10,840 nt of DNA. Source: Anaerolineae bacterium (GTDB lineage Bacteria > Chloroflexota > Anaerolineae > E26-bin7). The translations under genes and the position numbers were made by a program. Under the pieces are notes generated by a model, which saw only the letters and a list, made by a program, of their open reading frames with translations, was not told where the DNA came from and searched no databases. The first letter of the stretch is position 1; each line of letters begins with the position of its first letter. Of the stretch, positions 1-6,534 are shown in pieces. The DNA lies in contig JAOZOT010000085.1 of the NCBI GenBank assembly GCA_029933115.1, positions 1 through 10,840 on the forward strand. The letters are read 5' to 3'.

Positions 1-133
1 TCGGCGAAGCGTTCGTCCAGGCGTCGGTCGGTCTCGGCGAAGCGTTCGTCCAGCCGTCGGTCGGTCTCGGCAAATTGTTCCTTCAGCAGGCGTTCGGTCT
101 CCGCAAAGCGGCGGTCGGTCTCGGCAAAGGCCC
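1..133 (-). repeat. 33-base coding tandem repeat (coiled-coil units)
   Basis: The DNA behind the coiled coil is a near-perfect tandem of 33-base units (two nearly identical copies at about 1-66, then a diverged copy) followed by a shorter 21-base unit. Each unit encodes FAETDRRLDER or a variant. The copy number may vary between strains, and the array continues beyond the left edge. Confidence 0.7.
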
Positions 134-197
134 GCCACACCTCGGCCATCAAGCTTTCCAAATAGTCTACGCGCTCTTCGACCAGCATATCTCTCAT
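1..197 (-). CDS. Coiled-coil protein with 11-residue repeats (partial, runs off left edge)
   Basis: Only the first 65 codons are inside the window, reading leftward from an ATG at 197. The protein begins MRDMLVEERVDYLESLM and then settles into a charged helical repeat: one 7-residue unit FAETDRR, one 11-residue unit FAETERLLKEQ, and two identical 11-residue units FAETDRRLDER, with F and A as the hydrophobic positions. Such hendecad spacing is typical of long, slightly right-handed coiled coils. The start lies 6 bases after the stop codon of the upstream HEAT-repeat gene, and a GGCGGTGA ribosome-binding-like stretch sits inside that gene's end, so the two are cotranscribed. Proteins of this style in related bacteria often end in a nuclease-like domain, but nothing of that is visible here. 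Function is unknown. Confidence 0.75.
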   Translation of the reverse strand, partial: MRDMLVEERVDYLESLMAEVWRAFAETDRRFAETERLLKEQFAETDRRLDERFAETDRRLDERFA

Positions 198-203
198 CGG
201 CGC

Positions 204-1040
204 TCACCGCCTTTCCCGCCTCACTATTTGTACAGTTTTGCCCCGGTGACGGCGTTTTATGCAGCCAATGGCACGCCGGGCTGCCTCTCGGACCGGTTGG
301 TGAAAGGTCTCCTCTGCATCATCCAAGAGTCTCTCCAGGAAAGGCAAATCTTGCCCGTCGCCCACCTGACCCAGAGCCCAAGCGGCCTGCCGGCGCACCT
401 GGGCATCTTTATCACTCAGGGACTGGCGCAGGGCAGGTGCGGCGCCGGGCTCGCCGGCCAGTCCCAGGGCTCTGGCCGCACTGCGACGCACCAGCACATT
501 CTCATCCTCCAGCCTGCGGGTCAGGGCAGGGGTCGCTTGGGGATCACCGATTCTGCCCAGAGCCTCGGCTGCGCCCCGCCGCACCCAGGCTACTTCGTCA
601 TCCAAGGCCTGGATAAGATAGGGCACCGCCCGCTGATCGCCGATTTTGCCCAAAGCTTCGGCCACGCTCCAACGTACCCATTCGCTCTCGCTCGCCAGGG
701 CCTGGCAGAGGGGATCTACTGCTCGCCTGTCGCCCAACTGGCCCAGAGCGTCCGCTGCGCCGGCCCGACGTAATGGGTCGTCGCTCTCCAGCGCTTCCAG
801 CAGGATGCCCAGCGCCTTTTTTGCCCCCAGGCTGGCCAGAGCCTCTCCTGCTTTCCAACGGACGAAGGGGTGCTCATCGCCCAAGGCTTTCGCCAGGGCC
901 GGGCCTGCTTTTGCCCCGGCGATTCTACCCAGGGCTTCGGCCGCCTCCCAACGGGCTTGGGCTTTGTCGTCTTCCAGGGAGCGAGTCAGCCTTTCGATTT
1001 CCTCAGCCTTTTTTCGCTTCCTCTTCCCCCAGATAAGCAT
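204..1040 (-). CDS. HEAT-repeat (PBS-lyase-type) protein
   Basis: A 278-residue protein built almost wholly of about eight 31-residue HEAT/armadillo-like helical repeats. Each follows the pattern of L, ALxDxxxxVRxxAAEALGxIGDxxA, where the paired helices stack into a solenoid. The family (HEAT_2, PBS lyase HEAT-like) usually serves as a protein-binding scaffold; no catalytic motif is seen. The N-terminus MLIWGKRKRKKAEEIERL is short and very basic, and the C-terminal tail is also Arg/Lys-rich. No signal peptide or membrane segment is present, so it is probably cytoplasmic. A GTG start at 1049 is possible, but the ATG at 1040 has an AAGGTGGAG ribosome-binding site at the right distance. The gene follows a good promoter and leads a two-gene unit with the coiled-coil gene. 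Partner and role cannot be told from sequence. Confidence 0.88.
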   Translation of the reverse strand: MLIWGKRKRKKAEEIERLTRSLEDDKAQARWEAAEALGRIAGAKAGPALAKALGDEHPFVRWKAGEALASLGAKKALGILLEALESDDPLRRAGAADALGQLGDRRAVDPLCQALASESEWVRWSVAEALGKIGDQRAVPYLIQALDDEVAWVRRGAAEALGRIGDPQATPALTRRLEDENVLVRRSAARALGLAGEPGAAPALRQSLSDKDAQVRRQAAWALGQVGDGQDLPFLERLLDDAEETFHQPVREAARRAIGCIKRRHRGKTVQIVRRERR

Positions 1041-1108
1041 CCACTCCACCTTCTTCGGTCAGCGTCACCCGCCGCCACGAAAGGCATTGCAGTGACATTA
1101 CATAATCT

Positions 1109-1137
1109 AGTATACCACGTTCTGTGTTTCCTGGCAA
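1109..1137 (-). promoter_or_regulatory. Promoter for the HEAT-repeat/coiled-coil unit
   Basis: On the minus strand, TTGCCA (1137-1132) and TATACT (1114-1109) are separated by exactly 17 bases, with a TGG extension directly before the -10 box. Transcription would start near 1102, giving a leader of about 60 bases before the ATG at 1040. Confidence 0.7.
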
Positions 1138-1196
1138 GTGAGTGAGGGTTATTGCTCAGGGCCATTATTTTCCAATCGAGCCAGGTACACCGCCAG

Positions 1197-2111
1197 CTAT
1201 CCCAGCGTCTCTCTGAACCAATTGACCACCGGCGGCAACGAGCGGTTCAGGTAGGGCGGGGCGAAGATAAAGTGGTCAGCTTCGGGGATCAACTCGAACC
1301 TCTTGGGGCAGGTCAGGCGATTGTAGATGGCCTGGCAGTAGTCCGGCGGGAAGATACGGTCTCTTTCGGCGTGCAGGACCATGATGGGGGTCTCAATCTC
1401 TTCGATGGGTCTGGCCGGTGTGGCCTGGCTCTGGCTGATGATGGAGCGCAAAGGCAGAGCTTGCAGGCTGAGGGGATCATTCACGAATGTCTCCAGCAGC
1501 CGCGGATCATCGGTGATGGCCCGAGGGTCCAGATACAGCCAGACGGAGAGCCGTAGTTCTGGTAGCAGTCGCGCTGCCAGACGGCTCAGAGGCAGTATCG
1601 TCCGCAGCAAATTAGGGGCGCGAGTGAGCCGGAGGTAGCCTGGCTCGGAGAGGAGAGCCACGTTGTGGCAGGCGGCGCTTTTCAGGCGGGGGTCGTTGGC
1701 CACGGCGTAGAAGGCCAGGATGCCTCCCAGGCTGCTACCACCGACGCCCACTTTTTCGCCATAACGCTCGATAGCCCAGGTGGTCACGTCGTAGATGTTT
1801 TCCACCAACTCCTCGATGGTGAAACTGCCCCGTACCCCCTCGCTCAGCCCGTGCCCCTGCAGGTCAATGCCCACTACTCGAAAACCTTGTTTATAGAGCT
1901 GGAACAGGAACTCGGCATAGCAGCGGGCGTGGGCTCCTGTGCCGGGGACAAAAAGGACGGTGGGGGCCTCATCCTCCCGCCGATATACATCGAGGTGCAG
2001 ACGCAAACCTCTGGAGTTGACGTATTCTTCCTTAATGACCCCTGCCACCTGGGCTGGATCTGTGACCAGATAGTGATGCCAGTAAGGGCTTTCGCCGGTG
2101 TCTTTGCTCAT
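1197..2111 (-). CDS. Alpha/beta hydrolase (monoacylglycerol lipase / serine esterase-like)
   Basis: A 304-residue alpha/beta-hydrolase-fold enzyme, probably cytoplasmic since no signal peptide is seen. The core starts near residue 48 (LHLDVYRR). The oxyanion-hole strand reads VLFVPGTGAHAR; the following strand reads VVGIDLQGHGLSEG, the typical lipase/Hydrolase_4 signature. The nucleophile elbow is GGSSLGG with Ser127. The acid is Asp251 in HAERDRIFPP and the base is His280 in EADHFIF, so the triad is complete and correctly ordered. Substrate is not predictable beyond an ester or lipid. The reading frame extends to a GTG at 2156, but that start has no ribosome-binding site and overlaps an opposing promoter. 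The ATG at 2111 follows GAGGTGG by 6 bases and is preferred. No clear promoter of its own was found. It stands alone between two unrelated units. Confidence 0.88.
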   Translation of the reverse strand: MSKDTGESPYWHHYLVTDPAQVAGVIKEEYVNSRGLRLHLDVYRREDEAPTVLFVPGTGAHARCYAEFLFQLYKQGFRVVGIDLQGHGLSEGVRGSFTIEELVENIYDVTTWAIERYGEKVGVGGSSLGGILAFYAVANDPRLKSAACHNVALLSEPGYLRLTRAPNLLRTILPLSRLAARLLPELRLSVWLYLDPRAITDDPRLLETFVNDPLSLQALPLRSIISQSQATPARPIEEIETPIMVLHAERDRIFPPDYCQAIYNRLTCPKRFELIPEADHFIFAPPYLNRSLPPVVNWFRETLG

Positions 2112-2149
2112 AAATTTCCACCTCAAAAGATTCAGGGTCTCTGTCCAAG

Positions 2150-2178
2150 TTGCCACTTATGAGCGATTGTGGTATACT
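2150..2178 (+). promoter_or_regulatory. Promoter for the glycosidase-LysM gene
   Basis: TTGCCA (2150-2155) and TATACT (2173-2178) are 17 bases apart, with a TGG extension before the -10 box. This is the same pair of hexamers and spacing as the promoter at 1109-1137. The start point would be near 2185, giving an unusually long leader of about 240 bases. Confidence 0.65.
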
Positions 2179-2267
2179 CAGTAGCACGAGTAGGTGAGTT
2201 TTTAGCTGATTAATATGAGAGCAGGAATTTAGTGATGGGAGAGCCTCTCATAATTTGTGGATGTTCG

Positions 2268-2361
2268 CCCTCCCGCAGGCTGAGGCGGTATCCCCGCCAA
2301 GGTCATGCCCGTGAGGTGCTTTCAGTCTGCTGCCAAAGTGAATTTCAAGCCTACGGGAGGG
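2268..2361. repeat. Palindromic repeat element with CCCTCCCG termini
   Basis: The ends are inverted repeats of 14 bases with one mismatch: CCCTCCCGCAGGCT (2268-2281) against the complement of AGCCTACGGGAGGG (2348-2361). A small inner hairpin, GGCGG/CCGCC, lies near 2284-2300. The terminal motif matches the stem of the hairpin at 9546-9581, so both seem to belong to one repeat family. No target duplication was found at its borders. Confidence 0.6.
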
Positions 2362-2426
2362 TAGTCAACTCTGCGGGTGAATTACGAAAGGGTCTCTGGT
2401 AGCAGTGACTTCAAGGAGAGGATGTC

Positions 2427-4565
2427 ATGGATAAGATAACCGTTGCCTCTGGTGAACGCCGTTTGATCGGTCCGGCCGGCGAGACATTCTTTATACTGGG
2501 CGTGAACTATGAAGGCTATCACGACCGGGCCTGGCAGATGTGGGAGGCCGAGACCTTCGACTTGGCTCTCATTGAGCGGGATTTTCGTAAGGCTAGAGAG
2601 GTCGGCTTTAATACGATCCGCCTTTTTTTGCAGCGAGCGCTGGCTCTGGAGATTCAGTCGGGCAATTTTGACAAACTGGACTGGGTGCTGGAATTGGCCG
2701 GCCGGCAAAAGTTGTACGTGCTGCTGGCCCTGAACGATGCACACTGGCTCAACCTCACCAACGTAGGCGAACTCAACGGACGGGTCGCCGAGCGTTATCG
2801 CGGCAATCCAACGCTGCTGGCCTACGATCTGGAGAACGAGCCCAAGTTATATCACTTGCTGGCCGCCTCCTATCCCGAAGACTATCCCGCCCCGGTGAAT
2901 TCCACAGCTCTGGTGGACCATTACGGTGAGCAGGTCAGCCGGGATGAGGTGAAACGGCGACAGGAAGAGCATCGCATCCCCGCCCATCTGGACGACGACA
3001 CAGCCTACTACTATGCCAACGCTCTGGAACTTTTTATCGCCTTCGACCGCGCTTTCAACCAATGGCACAGCCAGACCGGCGGTACCATCATCGAATACGT
3101 CCGCTCTCCCGACTCGGCCCATTGGAGCCACTACCTCGAGGTGATGGACGGCACTTTGGCTGCCTGGATCGCCGCCCAGCGGGATCCTATCCGCGCTGCC
3201 GACCCCGATGCTCTCATCACCATTGGCTACAACTGGCTGCACTTTGCTGCTCTGCCCGCCAACGGCGTCCTCGACTTTCACCAGATTCACCTGTACGGCA
3301 GTCGCAGTCTGGGATCGCTGCGTGCCTTGACCCGCATCCTGGATAGCCTGCAAGATAACTTTCCAGGCGTGCCTGTCCTCCTGGGCGAGTTTGGCTATTC
3401 CAATGCTTCCAGTACCAACCCGGCCGAGTCGCAACCGGTGCCCCAGAACATCACCGCCATTTATGAGGGTGCGTTGCTGGCCTACCTGCGGGCTCACGGA
3501 TTCGCCGGTGGTCTCAAATGGGTGCTCAACGATGCCACCAACGTAGACAATCCCTTCGAGGCCAACCTGGGCGTCTTTGCTCCTACTGATCGGCCCAAAG
3601 TCATCGCTGAAGTAATGACCCACTACGCCGACCTGTGGGACAGGATTGATGCCGATGGTGAGATCAGCTTGCGCCAAGATGCCGTCTCTGACGCCGGGTA
3701 CAGCTACACCGCTCCCAACGCTATGGTGATCGGTGGCGGGCGCTATCAGGACCTGGCGGTGAACTGGCAATCAAGCGAAGGAACCCACCTCTATCTGGCC
3801 TGGGATGATAATATCACGGTGGAGGCGCTATCTCAGGGGCAGATAGCTCTCAACCCACCCGAATTTCTGCACGAGTGGGCAGACCACAGCGTTATCCTCC
3901 ACCGTATGGTGGGGGACGAGCGGCAGCGACTGGCGGTTTTCCCTGCCGGCGAGCGGGCTACCTGGGCGGTGCAGCCCAAGGTGACCTATGTGCTGACCAG
4001 AGGGGCCCGGAAGCCAGAGCCGCCACCTCCTGGTGAGATCCCCGAGCCCGGTCCCGGCGAGCACGTGCTCATCTTGCCTGATGCCGACGAGCACCTGGAC
4101 GCTGCTCGTGCCTACCTCCGCCGCTTCTTGCCTGACATCACCTTTGACCCCGACGCTGCCGTCGGCCGGTGGCCCTACGTGACCATCGTCGGCGACACCG
4201 GTGGCGTGACCGAGGCCCAGGAGCAGGCCCTGGAGGACGCCGGGGCCTGGGTGGAGCGCGTGGCCGGCGATGACCTGAGCGGCACCAAAGGCTTGCTCGA
4301 GAGTCTGGCTGCCGAGGGTCGCCGCTTCCTTGAGGGCGCACCGGAGCCGCCGCCACCGCCACCACCGCCACCGCCACCGCCGCCACCGCCGGAGCCGACC
4401 ACATACACCGTGCAGCCAGGCGACAGCCTGTGGCGCATCGCCGTCAAGGTCTACGGGGACGGCCGCCTGTGGCCAATTATCTATGAAGCTAACCGCGACA
4501 TACTCGATGATCCCAGTCGCATCCGCGTCGGTCAAGTCCTCAAGATCCCGCCCAAGCCGGAGTGA
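2427..4565 (+). CDS. Glycoside hydrolase (GH5-like TIM barrel) with C-terminal LysM domain
   Basis: A 712-residue multidomain protein. Residues 20-405 look like a clan GH-A (GH5/cellulase-like) barrel. DLENEP places the acid/base at Glu138, FHQIHLYG (284-291) follows, and VLLGEFGYS places the nucleophile at Glu321; both glutamates sit at the strand ends expected for retaining glycosidases. Residues 410-525 look like a beta-rich accessory domain. A Pro/Glu/Gly linker leads to a small alpha/beta region (545-635) that I cannot name. After a run of 15 prolines (641-655) comes a LysM domain (660-708: YTVQPGDSLWRIA to VGQVLKIP), a module that binds N-acetylglucosamine-containing polymers such as peptidoglycan. 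No signal peptide or membrane segment is visible, which is odd for a LysM enzyme. Start: ATG 2427 with AAGGAG upstream. The substrate is undetermined. Confidence 0.85.
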   Translation: MDKITVASGERRLIGPAGETFFILGVNYEGYHDRAWQMWEAETFDLALIERDFRKAREVGFNTIRLFLQRALALEIQSGNFDKLDWVLELAGRQKLYVLLALNDAHWLNLTNVGELNGRVAERYRGNPTLLAYDLENEPKLYHLLAASYPEDYPAPVNSTALVDHYGEQVSRDEVKRRQEEHRIPAHLDDDTAYYYANALELFIAFDRAFNQWHSQTGGTIIEYVRSPDSAHWSHYLEVMDGTLAAWIAAQRDPIRAADPDALITIGYNWLHFAALPANGVLDFHQIHLYGSRSLGSLRALTRILDSLQDNFPGVPVLLGEFGYSNASSTNPAESQPVPQNITAIYEGALLAYLRAHGFAGGLKWVLNDATNVDNPFEANLGVFAPTDRPKVIAEVMTHYADLWDRIDADGEISLRQDAVSDAGYSYTAPNAMVIGGGRYQDLAVNWQSSEGTHLYLAWDDNITVEALSQGQIALNPPEFLHEWADHSVILHRMVGDERQRLAVFPAGERATWAVQPKVTYVLTRGARKPEPPPPGEIPEPGPGEHVLILPDADEHLDAARAYLRRFLPDITFDPDAAVGRWPYVTIVGDTGGVTEAQEQALEDAGAWVERVAGDDLSGTKGLLESLAAEGRRFLEGAPEPPPPPPPPPPPPPPPEPTTYTVQPGDSLWRIAVKVYGDGRLWPIIYEANRDILDDPSRIRVGQVLKIPPKPE
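4347..4391 (+). repeat. CCG/CCA triplet run encoding 15 prolines
   Basis: Fifteen successive proline codons, a mix of CCG and CCA, form a stiff hinge between the glycosidase part and the LysM domain. Such runs are prone to length change by slippage and usually need elongation factor P for translation. Confidence 0.85.
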
Positions 4566-4655
4566 GAATTCGAGTTCATGTCAATTGGGTTGGGAGCAAT
4601 CGTCAGGAATGAACCTGGCGCTAGATGGGTGGAGACCCTCTTCACCCCTACTCTA

Positions 4656-4684
4656 TTGACAGGCCATCAGCCCAATGTTATAAT
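4656..4684 (+). promoter_or_regulatory. Perfect consensus promoter of the toxin-antitoxin operon
   Basis: TTGACA (4656-4661), a 17-base spacer and TATAAT (4679-4684): every base matches the sigma-70 consensus, and a TGT extension precedes the -10 box. The start point would be near 4691, about 34 bases before the antitoxin ATG. No clear operator palindrome was seen around it. Confidence 0.85.
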
Positions 4685-4724
4685 GAACGTAGGAGCGAAT
4701 TCGGCCGAGGAGGCACAGACTACG

Positions 4725-4949
4725 ATGAGCGACTCTCTGTTAACTTACCGCCAGGCTATTATAAACGTCATACAAGAACTTGCTGAGGAATATCTGCGTT
4801 CCCTTTTGGATTACGCTGAATATCTCCGCCAGCGGCAGGCGTGCGAGAATGCTGAGGATATCGCCGACTCGCAGCAAGCCTTACAGGAAGAGGGTACCAT
4901 TCCCTGGGAAGAAGTGAAGCGAGAGATGCGAGCCGGTGTACAAAGTTGA
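4725..4949 (+). CDS. Antitoxin of a RelE/ParE-type system
   Basis: A 74-residue, strongly helical acidic protein. Residues 12-38 (INVIQELAEEYLRSLLDYAEYLRQRQ) match the helical pattern of the DUF2281-like antitoxin family. The C-terminal part IPWEEVKREM (59-68) is the toxin-binding tail common in antitoxins paired with RelE toxins. The frame stays open upstream, but the ATG at 4725 is chosen because it follows GAGGAGG (4707-4713) and lies downstream of the promoter. The 3' end overlaps the toxin start by 14 bases, so translation is likely coupled. The gene appears intact although its partner is broken. Family level is fairly sure; the exact subfamily is not. Confidence 0.75.
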   Translation: MSDSLLTYRQAIINVIQELAEEYLRSLLDYAEYLRQRQACENAEDIADSQQALQEEGTIPWEEVKREMRAGVQS

Positions 4950-5127
4950 TTTCAAGCCCGCCGCCCTTCGCAAGTTACGAAAGTTAGCCCGGCGGATAAC
5001 CCGGTCTGACTGGATGAGATTGGAACAGGCTATAGACAGCTTGAGCGTCAACCCCCGCTCCCACGGGGCCGTGAAACTTTCCGGGACTGACTTCTACCGT
5101 ATTAGAGTGGGGGACTATCGTGTCATC

Positions 5128-5134
5128 TACGTTA
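5128..5134. repeat. Target-site duplication, left copy (TACGTTA)
   Basis: TACGTTA directly before the MITE-like element; the identical right copy is at 5286-5292. In the intact toxin gene these bases would be present once, encoding Tyr-Val and the first base of Ile. Confidence 0.8.
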
Positions 5135-5285
5135 CTGGAGTCTGGCGAATTTTGAATACCACCATATCTTGCAAAGAAGCTGCATATAACCCCAAGATGT
5201 AGTGGTTCGTAGTGGCGACTTCAGTCGCTTTTCACTATTCTGAACGGCTAAAGCCGTCACTACAAGCGAAAACGCCAGTGTCCAG
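5135..5285. mobile_element. 151-base MITE-like insertion with terminal inverted repeats
   Basis: The element begins CTGGAGTCTGGCG and ends with the complement of CTGGACACTGGCG: a 13-base terminal inverted repeat with 11 matches. It is flanked by the 7-base direct repeat TACGTTA. It encodes no transposase, so it would depend on one supplied elsewhere. Inside are two tight palindromes, GCGACT-TC-AGTCGC (5215-5228) and ACGGCT-AA-AGCCGT (5244-5257), enclosed by GTAGTG (5209-5214) and CACTAC (5258-5263). Together these could fold into a three-way structure. The family is not identified. Confidence 0.8.
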
Positions 5286-5292
5286 TACGTTA
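5286..5292. repeat. Target-site duplication, right copy (TACGTTA)
   Basis: Identical to 5128-5134 and abutting the right terminal repeat of the insertion. The remaining toxin reading frame resumes immediately after it. Confidence 0.8.
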
Positions 5293-5360
5293 TCAATGAT
5301 GAAGAGCGAAGCGTGACTGTTACAAAGGTCGCTCGCCGCACCGAAACGACTTACCGTTAG

Positions 5361-5540
5361 GTCACCATCTCGCTCCGTGCTAGCCCGGCCGGGGCAGGGG
5401 CATCCTTTGGCCCCACGCTGAGCACCGCTACAGCCGCCAGCGCGGTGTGTACTTGGACTCATACCTCCCCTTTGGCTAATCCCAGCGTAGCCGTAATACC
5501 TCGTTTCGTAGGTGGTGTGAACTGCCCCCAAGCCGGGCCA
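5361..5540. other. Non-coding gap between the toxin remnant and the metallo-beta-lactamase operon end
   Basis: The region lies between the toxin remnant's stop and the converging gene's stop. The only structure noticed is a weak hairpin GGGGC/GCCCC (5397-5414) with an 8-base loop and no T-run. I see no convincing gene or terminator here. Confidence 0.5.
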
Positions 5541-6533
5541 CTAATCGGCGACAACATTTATCTCCTCTCCAACCAGCACGTCCTGATATGCTCCGGCGAA
5601 CGCCTGGCGGAAGGCTTCGATGCTCCAGTCGCAACTATCGTGGGGCGAGAGCGCAACCAGTTGGGGGTGGCGGCGTTGCAGGCAGGCGATGCCAGCCTCC
5701 ACGTCTTCTCGGTTGATCGGAGTCCAGGGCCATTTGCCTGTGCCTAGGATACGCTGCACCGGCAGGCCAAACTTCACCCCCCGCGAGGCTGTCACCGGGT
5801 AGTGCAGCCCACCAACGATCCCGTAGATGGGCTCGTCAAAGAGCATCTCCGCCCGCTCAACGATGCGCTGGATGGTAGAGTGCCCACAGCCGGTGATGAG
5901 CACGATGCCCCTTCCCTCCACGTTCACTGCCAGCGATTGCTCCGGCGTCCAACCGAAGAAAAAAAGTTGACGGGGGATAGGGCCCAGGCTGGCCACACCG
6001 GGCGCGATGACCCGTGGCCCTTCCACCACCTCCACCCTGGCCGTGGAGTGAGTCATCGGCACTGGGACAAAAGCCGTCATCCCCTCCAGATTCAGCGGCT
6101 CCTTGGAAAGGGCAAAGGTACGTCTTCGTTGATACTCCATCCCCCCCACGTGGTCGAGGTGCAGGTGGGAGATGACGATGTAATCCACCTCCTCCAAAGT
6201 CACCCCCAAGGCTTGCATATTGCGCAGCAGCGGAGAAGGGTGTTCTCCCCGCCGGTTAAAGCCTACGTCGAAGAGGATGGTGGTATCGTCGGCGCGGACA
6301 AGGTACGAGACGCCCGGCTCGCCCACCAGGTCGTCGCGGGCGGTGTACCGATCAATGAGAGGCAAGATGGTGAGATGTTTCACCGTGCCCACGTCCTTGA
6401 GTTTGGGGTAGCGGGCGGCGGCCCACACCCGGTCGGCGCGGCGGCGGCCCAGGTGGAAGCGGACTATCAGACCTCCGATGGCGGCCAGCACCAGGCTGCC
6501 CAGGCTAATAGCAACCGTTAGTTTGGTTTCCAT
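5541..6533 (-). CDS. Membrane-anchored metallo-beta-lactamase-fold hydrolase
   Basis: About 330 residues. Residues 6-26 (TVAISLGSLVLAAIGGLIVRF) form one membrane segment followed by LGRRRADR, so the catalytic part is probably on the cytoplasmic face. The metallo-beta-lactamase fold then carries SHLHLDHVGG (the HxHxDH zinc motif, His123, His125, Asp127, His128), GCGHS (His218), GGLHYP (His244) and SPHDS (His298), a full set of metal ligands. The overall pattern recalls the COG1237-type hydrolases related to the dihydropterin ribofuranosyl aminobenzene phosphate synthase, but the substrate is not predictable. It is second in a leftward operon behind another enzyme of the same fold. Start: ATG 6533 follows AAGGAG by a good distance; the adjacent GTG at 6536 is also possible. 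The gene ends with TAG at 5543-5541. Confidence 0.85.
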   Translation of the reverse strand: METKLTVAISLGSLVLAAIGGLIVRFHLGRRRADRVWAAARYPKLKDVGTVKHLTILPLIDRYTARDDLVGEPGVSYLVRADDTTILFDVGFNRRGEHPSPLLRNMQALGVTLEEVDYIVISHLHLDHVGGMEYQRRRTFALSKEPLNLEGMTAFVPVPMTHSTARVEVVEGPRVIAPGVASLGPIPRQLFFFGWTPEQSLAVNVEGRGIVLITGCGHSTIQRIVERAEMLFDEPIYGIVGGLHYPVTASRGVKFGLPVQRILGTGKWPWTPINREDVEAGIACLQRRHPQLVALSPHDSCDWSIEAFRQAFAGAYQDVLVGEEINVVAD

Positions 6534-6534
6534 C

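Larger units (their letters stand above)
2112..2426. other. Non-coding region and 5' leader of the glycosidase gene
   Basis: No gene is seen here. It holds a rightward promoter at 2150-2178, then a leader of roughly 240 bases. Within the leader, TATGAGAG (2214-2221) pairs with CTCTCATA (2245-2252) across a 23-base loop, and a palindromic repeat element occupies 2268-2361. The leader ends in an AAGGAGAGG ribosome-binding site before the ATG at 2427. No known riboswitch was recognised. Confidence 0.6.
4936..5360 (+). pseudogene. RelE-type toxin interrupted by a MITE-like element
   Basis: Starting from a GTG at 4936 inside the antitoxin end, residues 1-66 are a normal RelE/ParE fold: FKPAALRKLRKLARR, a central helix, then KLSGTDFYRIRVGDYRVIY. 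At 5135 the sequence leaves the family. The present frame reads on through inserted DNA and stops at 5200-5202, giving an 88-residue chimeric protein. The true C-terminus is found after the insertion: removing 5135-5292 (element plus one target copy) restores the frame as VINDEERSVTVTKV then ARRTETTYR, ending at 5358-5360. The reconstructed toxin is also 88 residues. The lost segment carries the last beta strands and the Arg/Tyr that in RelE enzymes contact mRNA, so the toxin is probably inactive. This reading rests on sequence alone, but the restoration of frame and family motif is exact. Confidence 0.85.

Noticed and set aside
1..133. Regular repeats as a possible CRISPR array
   Set aside because: The repeats are contiguous without spacers and encode a periodic coiled coil in one continuous frame.
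2112..2156. Extension of the alpha/beta hydrolase to a GTG at 2156
   Set aside because: There is no ribosome-binding site before it, it overlaps the opposing promoter, and the ATG at 2111 has GAGGTGG at ideal spacing.
4138..4535. Several minus-strand frames rich in Gly, Val-Ala or Trp-Arg opposite the proline run
   Set aside because: They are shadows of the CCG/CCA triplet run in the glycosidase-LysM gene and have no independent support.
5397..5414. GGGGC/GCCCC hairpin as a terminator of the toxin-antitoxin operon
   Set aside because: The stem is only 5 pairs with an 8-base loop and no T-run, so support is too weak.
5361..5620. Plus-strand frame with a protease-like phrase (NIYLLSNQHVL)
   Set aside because: It resembles a trypsin-like motif but lies mostly opposite the well-supported metallo-hydrolase gene, has no catalytic Asp or Ser context, and no start signal. 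Coincidence is more likely.
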